A stretch of DNA of 52,002 bases from Bacteroidota bacterium (lineage in GTDB: Bacteria > Bacteroidota > Bacteroidia > Bacteroidales > BM520). The stretch spans positions 1-52,002 of the forward strand of contig PDRJ01000040.1 in NCBI GenBank assembly GCA_002748065.1, written 5' to 3'. The notes below the pieces were generated by a model. It ran no database searches and was not told the origin of the DNA. It worked only from the letters and a program-made list of their open reading frames with translations. Numbering within the stretch: position 1 is the stretch's first letter; each line of letters begins with the position of its first letter. This document shows positions 1-7,063 of the stretch, in pieces. The position numbers were made by a program, and so were the translations under genes.

Positions 1-423
1 GTCCCGGTTGAACGACATCCCGGTCTTAGGCGAGTAGCTATGTGCGTCATAAAGGTTTTTAGCAGTTTTTGATTGCAATTTTGGTATTACTCTTGCTTGG
101 CTTGGAATAGAGGAGAAGACCTTTACGGCTGTATTTTGCACTTTTGAAGTATGAGCATGCCTGTTTTTGACCAAAAACCAGAAGTATAGGCAATACCATC
201 CCACTACGCTTGAAAAAGCGTAAAAAACAGAGAGGCTAATAAAAAAGTTGTTGCAGTAAAAAGCGCTTGCTTTGTGCCGGCGAACGGATACGTGGTATAT
301 CCGCTCCCCTACCCTTCTGCCTTGCTTACTGTGTGGAGATTGTTTGGCATCAAAGCGGGTGAGACGGGCAATTCACGCTGTTGTTGTTTCTGTTTGGGGC
401 GGAGACAAAAGCGTCTCTATACC
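1..423. other. Gene-free left edge with several short hairpins
   Basis: I see no credible gene here. Three clear inverted repeats are present: GTTTTT/AAAAAC at 163-168/173-178; ACGCTT/AAGCGT at 206-211/216-221 closed by a GAAA tetraloop; and GAACGGATA/TATCCGCTC at 282-290/298-306 with one mismatch. The last one, read on the minus strand, starts GAGC and ends GTTC as group II intron domain V hairpins do, but this is weak. The stretch lies just left of dispersed-repeat copy A and of the AT-rich island, so it may be debris of an inserted element. Confidence 0.4.
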
Positions 424-576
424 GAGTGTCTGTCCATAAAGTCAGCGTTTTGAGCAGCGGCTGTATAGAAAGTTCGAATTCGAGGCTTGCGAAGGCTGAA
501 AAATGGGAGTTTACTGGGGTAAATGACCATTTGGAAGACAAGCGTAACGAAGAAGTCGGACTTTATAGACGGACTC
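424..576 (+). repeat. 153-bp dispersed intergenic repeat, copy A (full length)
   Basis: This block is nearly identical to the reverse complement of 21489-21641 and clearly related to 47251-47403, all 153 bp long. It starts GAGTGTCTGTCCATAAAGTC and ends GACTTTATAGACGGACTC, so the ends form imperfect terminal inverted repeats. A reading frame runs through it (SVHKVSVL... then LAKAE... then NDHLEDKRNEEVG) and is shared by other copies, but copies differ at all codon positions and lack a common start, so I do not call a gene. A MITE-like or structured-RNA repeat family is the best description. Confidence 0.8.
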
Positions 577-694
577 TACCTATGTACGACTTATCATATA
601 AAGGATAACGAATAACAAGCCCACACTATCTATTTATCAAACAGAATAGCAAAGGATTTTTCGTTGTTTTTTTCGTTAATGATGATTAATTGCA

Positions 695-702
695 TATATT
701 TG
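695..702 (+). promoter_or_regulatory. Bacteroidota-type -7 box (TATATTTG) upstream of the YhcG-like nuclease
   Basis: TATATTTG fits the TAnnTTTG -7 consensus of the Bacteroidota primary sigma factor. It would give a leader of about 140 nt before the start at 852. No convincing -33 element is seen. Confidence 0.4.
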
Positions 703-851
703 TGTGATGCGGTGCAATTCTCTTCGGACATACGTAGCATTGGCCAAGGGAACGGCGAGAAGTTCTGGATTGTGGTAGCCAATTCGAGGAAATAATCTGT
801 ATAACAATAATTTACTCTAAAAGAATCTATCTTTGGAAAAAATATCATTAA

Positions 852-1886
852 ATGGAATTAATTCAAAATACAAGCGAATATAAAAGGTGGATTGAGGAGT
901 TGAAATCGGAGGTTCAGAAGTCTCAGATTAAAGCTTCTATTTCGGTTAATCAGACACTTTTAGACTTATACTGGCGGATTGGAAAGTCTATTTCTGAGAA
1001 AATTAACCTTACGAAATGGGGTGCATCGGTTGTTGAAAATGTATCAAAGGATTTAAGAAATCATTTTCCGAATCAACAAGGGTTTTCTCGTTCAAATCTT
1101 TTCTCAATGAGGAAATGGTACGAGTTTTATACGAAATCCGGACTTGATATTGAAAAAGTCCAGCAACTTGTTGGACAAATTCCATGGGGACATAACGTCC
1201 TAATTATTACAAAATCTGCAAGTATTGAGGAGGCTGTGTTTTACATCAATAAAACTGTTGAAAATAATTGGTCAAGATCTGTCTTAGCACATCAGATAGA
1301 TTTGGATTTCTATAATCGTTCAGGGAAGGCAATAACGAATTTTAAAGATACACTACCAACTCCGCAATCTGAACTAGCAATTGAGACACTGAAAGACCCT
1401 TACAAATTTGATTTTTTGACTTTAAAAGAAAAAGCATTAGAAAAAGACATTGAAGAACAACTCGTAAAGCACATTACTTCTTTTCTACTCGAACTTGGGG
1501 GTGGATTCTCATTTGTCGGACGACAAGTTCCAGTAAAAATTGATGGAGAGGATTTTTTTATTGATTTACTTTTCTATCATATTAAATTGAAATGCTATGT
1601 GGTTGTAGAACTAAAATCGATAAAATTCAGGGCTGAATATGCAGGAAAAATAAATTTATATCTTTCGGCAGTTGATGACTTAATGAAAAGTGAATCTGAA
1701 AATCCAACAATTGGTTTGCTTCTCTGTAAAAGTAAATCGGAAGTAATAGCTGAATACGCTTTACGAGGGACAACACAACCGATTGGAGTAGCGGAATATG
1801 ATATCGTAAGATCCATACCGACTAACTTAAAACCTGAATTACCGACCATCGAAGAAATAGAGAAAGAACTGGCTACAATCGAGTAG
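852..1886 (+). CDS. DUF1016/YhcG family PDDEXK nuclease
   Basis: This 344-residue protein has the full two-part structure of the YhcG (DUF1016) family. The N-terminal helical domain (about residues 10-165) contains the typical LYWRIGKSI and FSRSNLFSMRKWYEFY stretches. The C-terminal nuclease domain (about 185-330) carries a PD-(D/E)XK core, visible as FIDLLFYH followed by CYVVVELKS. The family is a restriction-like nuclease often found next to type I restriction systems or as a lone accessory gene; here no methylase is nearby. Codon use is AT-rich, like the next two genes and unlike the rest of the window, which suggests transfer. The last residues (TIE) and the TAG stop lie inside a repeated element that starts at 1875, so the native C-terminus may have been replaced or trimmed. 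The family assignment is strong; substrate is unknown. Confidence 0.88.
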   Translation: MELIQNTSEYKRWIEELKSEVQKSQIKASISVNQTLLDLYWRIGKSISEKINLTKWGASVVENVSKDLRNHFPNQQGFSRSNLFSMRKWYEFYTKSGLDIEKVQQLVGQIPWGHNVLIITKSASIEEAVFYINKTVENNWSRSVLAHQIDLDFYNRSGKAITNFKDTLPTPQSELAIETLKDPYKFDFLTLKEKALEKDIEEQLVKHITSFLLELGGGFSFVGRQVPVKIDGEDFFIDLLFYHIKLKCYVVVELKSIKFRAEYAGKINLYLSAVDDLMKSESENPTIGLLLCKSKSEVIAEYALRGTTQPIGVAEYDIVRSIPTNLKPELPTIEEIEKELATIE

Positions 1887-1998
1887 AGAGCCGGGTGACC
1901 GTCAGTGCCTCTCTCACAGTGCTGCTGAGTTCTTCGAAGTAGCACTGTACATATGGGGCTCGTATACGATAACGGTTCTCTAAATCATGGGGAATAGG
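1875..1998 (-). repeat. Intron-3'-end-like element, copy 1
   Basis: This block shares three strings with 3224-3352 in the same order: ACAATCGAGTA; CACTGTAC.TA.GGG.CTCGTATACG; and CTAAATCA.GGGGAATA. Read on the minus strand it runs from GAGAACCG through GTATACG to a GAGAGAGGC...GGCTCTC stem and ends CTACTCGATT. From memory, that is how domain V, domain VI with its branch-point A and the 3' end of several Bacteroidota group II introns read. The domain V hairpin of this copy is poor, so it looks like a fossil. It supplies the stop codon of the upstream nuclease gene. Confidence 0.5.
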
Positions 1999-2354
1999 GT
2001 GTGAATAAAGAATACGGGCAATGTTGGGAGTTGAAAAAGTGTTTCATTTTGTCTGCACTTTTGTGTTTATTTTGTATTTTTGGAAGTGTAAAGAATAGAA
2101 GCACGGCAAGTGTTTACGAGCCGTGCAGATTTGAAAATTTATTGCTTTCAAATCCCGCACTGTTCATACGCTAGAGCCAATGCTGTGCACGCCTGAAGGG
2201 AACTGAACCGCATCAGCTCAGGGCTTCTCGCCTTATGACGTGTGCAGCCTTTACGAAACTGCACAATCATGGACTTATCCCCCCCAGGCAGGAGAACGGT
2301 GAGAAGCCCCGGGATGTTGTAGGACCGTTGGTAGAATCATAATAGATAACATTA
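1999..2354. ncRNA. Hairpin-rich, probably structured RNA region (strand unresolved)
   Basis: There is no gene in this 356-bp stretch, but it carries four strong inverted repeats. GCACGGC/GCCGTGC is at 2101-2107/2120-2126. GATTTGAAA/TTTCAAATC is at 2128-2136/2146-2154. TGTGCAG/CTGCACA is at 2241-2247/2259-2265. GGGCTTCTCGCC pairs with GGTGAGAAGCCC at 2221-2232/2298-2309 and encloses the third. The density and nesting are typical of a folded RNA rather than a spacer. Because an intron-like 3' end lies to its left on the minus strand, it may be an internal part of a degenerate group II intron; an independent RNA is equally possible. Confidence 0.45.
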
Positions 2355-2524
2355 ATGAAAAATATTGATAGAAATAGTGTTAATGACGCACAAAGAGTTT
2401 TTGAAAAATTATTACCAATAAAAATGGACAATTTATTCGATTTAATACAGGACATGAATATTGTATTCAGATCAAAAAGAATGAAGTTCTTATTCTATGT
2501 GATAGAGTAACGCTAAAACCAGTT
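2355..2524 (+). pseudogene. Probable frameshifted 5' part of the HNH endonuclease gene
   Basis: An ATG at 2355 opens a frame reading MKNIDRNSVNDAQRVFEK up to an A-run at 2404-2408. From 2405 the frame used by the HNH gene is open and reads protein-like (NGQFIRFNTGHEY, then KKNEVLILCDRVTLKP) straight into the downstream gene at 2525. A single-base slip in the A5 run joins the two into one longer protein. Either the gene is frameshifted or there is a base-call error in the run. The context is not a classical X_XXY_YYZ slippery site. Confidence 0.55.
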
Positions 2525-3199
2525 GTGAATAATTACAAACTCCCAGTTAAATACCGTGGACATATAAAGAAAAGAAGAATTGATTCCGTTAATATTGATG
2601 ATGTTCCGGATTGTTTAGCAAAGACAAAAAATAGCATTGGTTGTTTGTTGCCAACAAAGGGAATTGAAAATTATATAGACCATTTTCAAAGGAGCAATAA
2701 GGATTTTATCAAGGAAGCAATAAAGACATATCAAATGCCTCAGATGAGAAAGGCTCACTCAAAAGGCGCCATTGAATATTTAGCACAGAATCATTCAGAA
2801 CAAGTGAGTAATCCTATCTATGAACTAACAGATTTACAAACACTTAATGACTTTATAGCTGAGGAGAAGAAGAAAATAAAGAAGGCATTAAAGTTAAAAC
2901 CATCAAAAAGACTTGAAGAACTAAAAAAGGCTAAATCAAAACCGAAACGAACAATAATAAGTCATGCCGTTTTCATCAGAAACCCTTATGTTGTTGCAGA
3001 AGTTCTTAAACGAGCAAATGGTATTTGTGAAAAATGTGGAAAACAAGCTCCCTTTAATAGAGACCTTGATGATTCGCCATTTTTGGAAGTTCACCATATC
3101 ATTCCATTAAGTGAAGACGGAGATGATACTGTGGAAAATTCAATTGGACTTTGCCCAAATTGTCATCGACATGCTCATTATGGGAAAAAAACATATTGA
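2525..3199 (+). CDS. HNH endonuclease (McrA-like C-terminal domain), likely 5'-truncated
   Basis: This 224-residue reading frame begins with GTG, which is probably not the native start: in-frame coding potential continues upstream to about 2405 (see the previous entry). Residues 1-90 are of unknown fold, 95-135 are lysine-rich, and residues 160-220 form an HNH/McrA-type nuclease domain. That domain has a CEKCG zinc pair, a catalytic EVHHIIPL segment, then NSIGLCPNCHRHAH with the second zinc pair and the last histidine. All catalytic and zinc positions look intact. Family members are restriction-type or mobile-element nucleases acting on DNA. It sits between two copies of the intron-like element, and its composition is AT-rich, both pointing to mobile origin. 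Whether a functional full-length protein is made depends on the A-run at 2404-2408. Confidence 0.75.
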   Translation: MNNYKLPVKYRGHIKKRRIDSVNIDDVPDCLAKTKNSIGCLLPTKGIENYIDHFQRSNKDFIKEAIKTYQMPQMRKAHSKGAIEYLAQNHSEQVSNPIYELTDLQTLNDFIAEEKKKIKKALKLKPSKRLEELKKAKSKPKRTIISHAVFIRNPYVVAEVLKRANGICEKCGKQAPFNRDLDDSPFLEVHHIIPLSEDGDDTVENSIGLCPNCHRHAHYGKKTY

Positions 3200-3452
3200 T
3201 AAAAAACAAAGAAAGACGAACGCACAATCGAGTAAACGGCTAACGACCGAATGACTGCCAGTGCTGCCTCTTCCTCCAAAGGTAGAAGACAGGTAAACCA
3301 CTGTACGTACGGGTCTCGTATACGGCAGTTCGCTAAATCACGGGGAATAAGGAGGCGAACCCTGCGTGAGCATCATGCAAGGCATCTACAACAGGATATA
3401 AATCATTAAAAAGCAATAACTAACAAAAAAGTCAACATGAAAAACCAATATT
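3200..3452. other. Intergenic stretch carrying intron-like element 2
   Basis: The spacer between the HNH gene and the lipoprotein gene is occupied by the second intron-like element (3224-3352). The remaining 100 bases up to the start at 3453 are AT-rich and show no clear promoter or terminator. Confidence 0.5.
3224..3352 (-). repeat. Intron-3'-end-like element, copy 2
   Basis: This is the better preserved of the two elements. On the minus strand it reads GAACTGCCGTATACG, loop AGACC, CGTACGTACAGTGGTT. It folds into a hairpin with a two-base CG bulge, as group II intron domain V does. A longer hairpin follows, and the element ends TTTACTCGATT at 3224. It begins 25 bases after the HNH stop codon, on the opposite strand to the gene. 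No reverse transcriptase or 5' intron end is present nearby, so it cannot be a complete intron. Confidence 0.5.
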
Positions 3453-4550
3453 ATGAAGAATTTATTATTGGTTAGTATCGTTTTATTAACACTATTTTGT
3501 GCTTGTTCAAAAGACGGACCTATTGCGGATAATTTTCCGGAATGTGAAATGGATAATCCCCTTCCAAAGGGAAATAGAGTTTTAGGTCTCGACTTGTTAG
3601 ATTTAACAGAAAGCAACACTTTTGATCAGAATATTGATTTAGCCAAAGAATTAGGTATAAATTTCATCGCTCTTCATCTACCCTGGCGTTTTATTGAAAC
3701 TACTCCGAACCACTACGTAGACCCCTACAATGCAATAGAATTGTTGGGACAAGTTGCCGTAGCTAATAATTTAAAACTTAGCTTGACCATAAGACCTATT
3801 GATTTGACGGGAAAAATGGTTCCTTATGATTTAGAAAACGTTCGTTTTAACGATTTTGAAATGATCAATAGATTCAAGTCAGTGGTTGATTTTGTATTTA
3901 CGAAGATAAACTCCAACACGTTACTTAATATTCAGATTGGCAATGAGATTGATGGGTATAACACATCAAACGAATCACCTGTTTTTTGGGAAGATTATGG
4001 CTTCTTTTTACACGAAATAACCAATTATATACACAGCATCAATCCTAATGTAAAAGTTGGATTTACAGGAACTTGTTATGGTTTGCTTCAAAACCCGACT
4101 CGGTTTAATACCCTTTTGCAAAGTGTTGATATTTTAGGCGTAACCTATTATCCGATAAATAACGATTTTAGGGTAAAAGAACCCAGCACTGTTTTTAGTG
4201 ATTTAGATAATTTAAGTACCGCTTTTGACACAAAACCAATTTACATGCAGGAGGTTGGTTATCCATCAAGTGAGACAAATAATAGCAGTGAAGAGAAACA
4301 GGCAAATTTCTTTTGTAACTTTTTTAAGGCATGGGATTCTCATGCCAATAGCATTAAATCCATTAGTATCGTTAGGTTGAATAACCTATCTAAACAGGGT
4401 GCAATGGATGCGGCAGAACCTTATGGCATATCTGACAGTGAATTCATCGAGTATTTAAGAACCTTAGGTCTCAGAACATTTGATAAGGCCGGGACAAATA
4501 AAAAGGCTTTTGAAACAATTAAGGATAATGCGGTTGCAAGAGGATGGTAA
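3453..4550 (+). CDS. Glycoside-hydrolase-like lipoprotein (clan GH-A type TIM barrel)
   Basis: The 365-residue product has a lipoprotein signal (MKNLLLVSIVLLTLFCAC, lipid Cys at 18), so it is probably anchored in the outer membrane or exported to the surface. The remainder reads as a TIM barrel of clan GH-A. LGLDLLDLTES and NFIALHLPWRFIE are early strands. QIGNEIDGY supplies a candidate acid/base glutamate on strand 4, and PIYMQEVGYPSS supplies a candidate nucleophile glutamate on strand 7. The spacing resembles endo-beta-glycanase families such as GH5, GH53 or GH39, but I cannot choose among them. No SusCD pair, sulfatase or regulator accompanies it, so it is not part of a polysaccharide utilisation locus here. 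The codon use is AT-rich like its neighbours in the island. Confidence 0.65.
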   Translation: MKNLLLVSIVLLTLFCACSKDGPIADNFPECEMDNPLPKGNRVLGLDLLDLTESNTFDQNIDLAKELGINFIALHLPWRFIETTPNHYVDPYNAIELLGQVAVANNLKLSLTIRPIDLTGKMVPYDLENVRFNDFEMINRFKSVVDFVFTKINSNTLLNIQIGNEIDGYNTSNESPVFWEDYGFFLHEITNYIHSINPNVKVGFTGTCYGLLQNPTRFNTLLQSVDILGVTYYPINNDFRVKEPSTVFSDLDNLSTAFDTKPIYMQEVGYPSSETNNSSEEKQANFFCNFFKAWDSHANSIKSISIVRLNNLSKQGAMDAAEPYGISDSEFIEYLRTLGLRTFDKAGTNKKAFETIKDNAVARGW

Positions 4551-4648
4551 AAAACGCACTCAGCCCTCTTTTTTACTTAAAATACTTTTACCGAACACTA
4601 ATGATAAAAAAGGCGTATTTTCGTTGCGTTAAAATAAGAGGGTATTTT

Positions 4649-5596
4649 ATGGATTTCTTTGTAGCAGAAAATATATCAAAGCAATATCAGCACCATCTGG
4701 CATTGGATCGGGTAAGTATTCATTTAAAAAAACAGAGTATTTATGGCCTGTTGGGCCCCAATGGTGCCGGAAAAACTACGTTTATTCGTATTATTAATCA
4801 GATTACTGCTCCCGACACGGGTACGCTGTGGTTTGATGGAGAAGAATTGAATCCCTCCCACATCAGCCGTATCGGTTATCTCCCGGAGGAGCGAGGGCTA
4901 TATAAAAAGATGAAGGTGGGAGAACAGGCGCTCTATTTGGCACAGCTTAAGGGAATCCCCAAAGGTCAGGCCATCAAAAAACTGAAAGAGTGGTTCGAGA
5001 AATTCGGCATCCTCAACTGGTGGGATAAAAAGTTGGAAGAGCTCTCCAAGGGGATGGCACAGAAGATCCAATTTATCACCACCATCCTTCATGAACCGGA
5101 CCTGCTCATCTTCGACGAGCCCTTTTCCGGCTTTGACCCCATCAACGTCAACCTGTTAACGGAAGAGATTCTAAAATTGCGCGAGAAAGGCTCCACCATT
5201 ATTTTTTCCACCCATAACATGGCCTCGGTAGAAGAGCTTTGCGATCATATTGCGCTTATCCATAAATCGAAGAAGATTCTTGAGGGTAACATGAAACAGA
5301 TCAAACGGGAGCATCGTACCAACACCTATCGTTACGTGCTCAAGAACCTGACAGCACAACCCGATACGATCATCCCTCACCACATCAAAGTGGTGCAACA
5401 GTCACAGGAGGAGAACGATACGGCCATAACCGTGAAGATTCCGGGCGATGAGAGTCCCAATGAACTCACCACAATGTTGTTGGAATATGGAGAGTTAACC
5501 ATGATGGAGGAGGTGCTCCCCACCATGAATGAAATTTTTATCCGTAACGTAACAGCGCAAAACCATGAATCGGAAAAACGCCAAAACCATGAATAA
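4649..5596 (+). CDS. ABC transporter ATP-binding protein (NatA-like exporter subunit)
   Basis: This 315-residue ATPase has an intact nucleotide-binding domain in its first 225 residues. Walker A is GPNGAGKTT, the signature is LSKGMAQK, Walker B is LLIFDEPFSGFDP, and the switch histidine is in STHNM. The C-terminal ~80 residues are the extension typical of NatA/CcmA-type exporters. I chose the ATG at 4649 (MDFFVAENISKQY) because the homologous region begins there; an upstream in-frame ATG at 4544 overlaps the previous gene and adds 35 unconvincing residues. It overlaps the next gene by 8 bases, so the two are co-translated. NatAB-type pairs export Na+ or small molecules; the substrate cannot be read from sequence. 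Confidence 0.9.
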   Translation: MDFFVAENISKQYQHHLALDRVSIHLKKQSIYGLLGPNGAGKTTFIRIINQITAPDTGTLWFDGEELNPSHISRIGYLPEERGLYKKMKVGEQALYLAQLKGIPKGQAIKKLKEWFEKFGILNWWDKKLEELSKGMAQKIQFITTILHEPDLLIFDEPFSGFDPINVNLLTEEILKLREKGSTIIFSTHNMASVEELCDHIALIHKSKKILEGNMKQIKREHRTNTYRYVLKNLTAQPDTIIPHHIKVVQQSQEENDTAITVKIPGDESPNELTTMLLEYGELTMMEEVLPTMNEIFIRNVTAQNHESEKRQNHE

Positions 5597-6941
5597 AACC
5601 CATTTAATTATACAGCGGGAGTATCTCTCTCGCGTTAAAAAGCGCTCATTTATTATTATGACACTCCTTGGCCCTATCTTGATGGCTGCCATATTTATTA
5701 TCCCAATGGTTTTGGCCATGAATAGCGAGGAGACGAGCAAAATTGCGGTGATTGATGATACCGGTATCTATAAGCACCGCTTTAAGGATACCGAGAAGCT
5801 CACTTTTACCCTTCTTGATATGCCCATTGATTCAGCCAAAGCGACTTATCATGCCAAAGGGTTTGACGACCTTCTGTATATTCCCAAAACGGAGGTTACC
5901 CTTCCTAAAAAAGCTGTTTTTTATGGAGAAGATCAAGTCAGTATTACCACCAAAAGCCACGTCAGAAGCCTGATGGAAGAGGAGGTGCTGGAGCAGCTCA
6001 TCCTTATGGAGGGGCTTGATCCCAACATCTACCACAAAGCCAAGAAAAAAGCCAAGATTGATATTACCTCTTTTGTGATTGAGGAGGATGGGCAAGAGAC
6101 AAAATCCTATGCGGAGGTTGCCATGGCCGTGGGGTATGTGGGAGGAATCTTGATCTACATGTTTATCTTCGTGTATGGTTCCATGGTAATGAGAGGAGTG
6201 ATTGAGGAGAAGACCAACCGCATTGTGGAGATCATCATCAGTTCGGTGCGGCCGTTTCAGTTGATGATGGGAAAGATTATCGGTATCGCCATGGTAGGTC
6301 TTACCCAGTTTTTGCTTTGGATTATCTTAACCATGGGGATTGTGGGGGTTTTCAATGCGGTTTTTGCGGCTAAGCTACTGGACAAAAATGTGCCAAAGAT
6401 TGCGCAAGCTTCCACGGACCTGATCCCTGACCAGGGCGTTATCCAGATGGATGATCCCCAATTGGGCACCATCACCAACGAGGGGTTTCTGGAGGTGTTA
6501 GATATGATTAAAAGCATCAACCTTCCGGTGATGTTACTCTCCTTCCTCTTCTTCTTTTTGGGGGGCTATCTTCTGTACGCTTCGTTATTTGCAGCTATTG
6601 GAGGGGCGGTAGATAATGAGACGGATACCCAGCAATTTATGTTGCCTATTACCATTCCTATCATTTTGGCGTTGGTCATGATGCCTTCGATTATTGAAAA
6701 CCCGTCGGGTTCTATTGCTGTTTGGTTAAGCTTGATTCCCTTCACCTCCCCCATTAGCATGATGATGCGTATTCCCTTTGGCGTTCCTTATATACAAATT
6801 ATCCTTTCAATGGTCATCTTAGTCATTACCTTTGTGGGAATGACCTGGGTAGCCGGCAAGATTTACCGTACCGGTATTTTGATGTATGGGAAAAAGGTTT
6901 CCTACAAGGAGCTATGGAAATGGTTGAGATATAAGGGATAA
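5589..6941 (+). CDS. ABC-2 type transporter permease (NatB/YhaP-like)
   Basis: This 450-residue membrane protein is the partner of the overlapping ATPase. It starts at MNKTHLIIQREYL, which matches the usual beginning of the family; an ATG 24 bases upstream is less likely. One membrane segment lies near residues 25-45 and is followed by a ~140-residue external domain. About five to six segments then fill residues 175-440, including GGILIYMFIFVYGSMVMRGV and the conserved EEKTNRIVEIIISSV loop after it. This is the topology of ABC-2 exporters of the NatB group. The export substrate (Na+, peptides or lipids) is not determined. Confidence 0.88.
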   Translation: MNKTHLIIQREYLSRVKKRSFIIMTLLGPILMAAIFIIPMVLAMNSEETSKIAVIDDTGIYKHRFKDTEKLTFTLLDMPIDSAKATYHAKGFDDLLYIPKTEVTLPKKAVFYGEDQVSITTKSHVRSLMEEEVLEQLILMEGLDPNIYHKAKKKAKIDITSFVIEEDGQETKSYAEVAMAVGYVGGILIYMFIFVYGSMVMRGVIEEKTNRIVEIIISSVRPFQLMMGKIIGIAMVGLTQFLLWIILTMGIVGVFNAVFAAKLLDKNVPKIAQASTDLIPDQGVIQMDDPQLGTITNEGFLEVLDMIKSINLPVMLLSFLFFFLGGYLLYASLFAAIGGAVDNETDTQQFMLPITIPIILALVMMPSIIENPSGSIAVWLSLIPFTSPISMMMRIPFGVPYIQIILSMVILVITFVGMTWVAGKIYRTGILMYGKKVSYKELWKWLRYKG

Positions 6942-7063
6942 CCTTTTCTTTCTTTTGCTTTGGGGTTCCTTTCGTTAACCCGCACCTGTTCTATAATATT
7001 TTGATGGTAATGGCTGCTAATTAGAGATTAGTTGTTACATTTACACACAAAGAAAGAGACACT

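Noticed and set aside
381..608. 75-residue ORF running through repeat copy A
   Set aside because: The frame is shared with other copies of the dispersed repeat, but copies lack a common start or ribosome site and substitutions fall at all codon positions. I treat it as a repeat, not a gene.
2401..2412. Programmed -1 frameshift in the HNH gene
   Set aside because: The site reads GAA AAA TTA and does not make an X_XXY_YYZ heptamer. A mutation or base-call error is simpler.
1875..3352. Integron attC sites and a gene-cassette array
   Set aside because: The elements show no RYYYAAC/GTTRRRY core pairs and there is no integrase in view. The group II intron 3'-end reading fits better.
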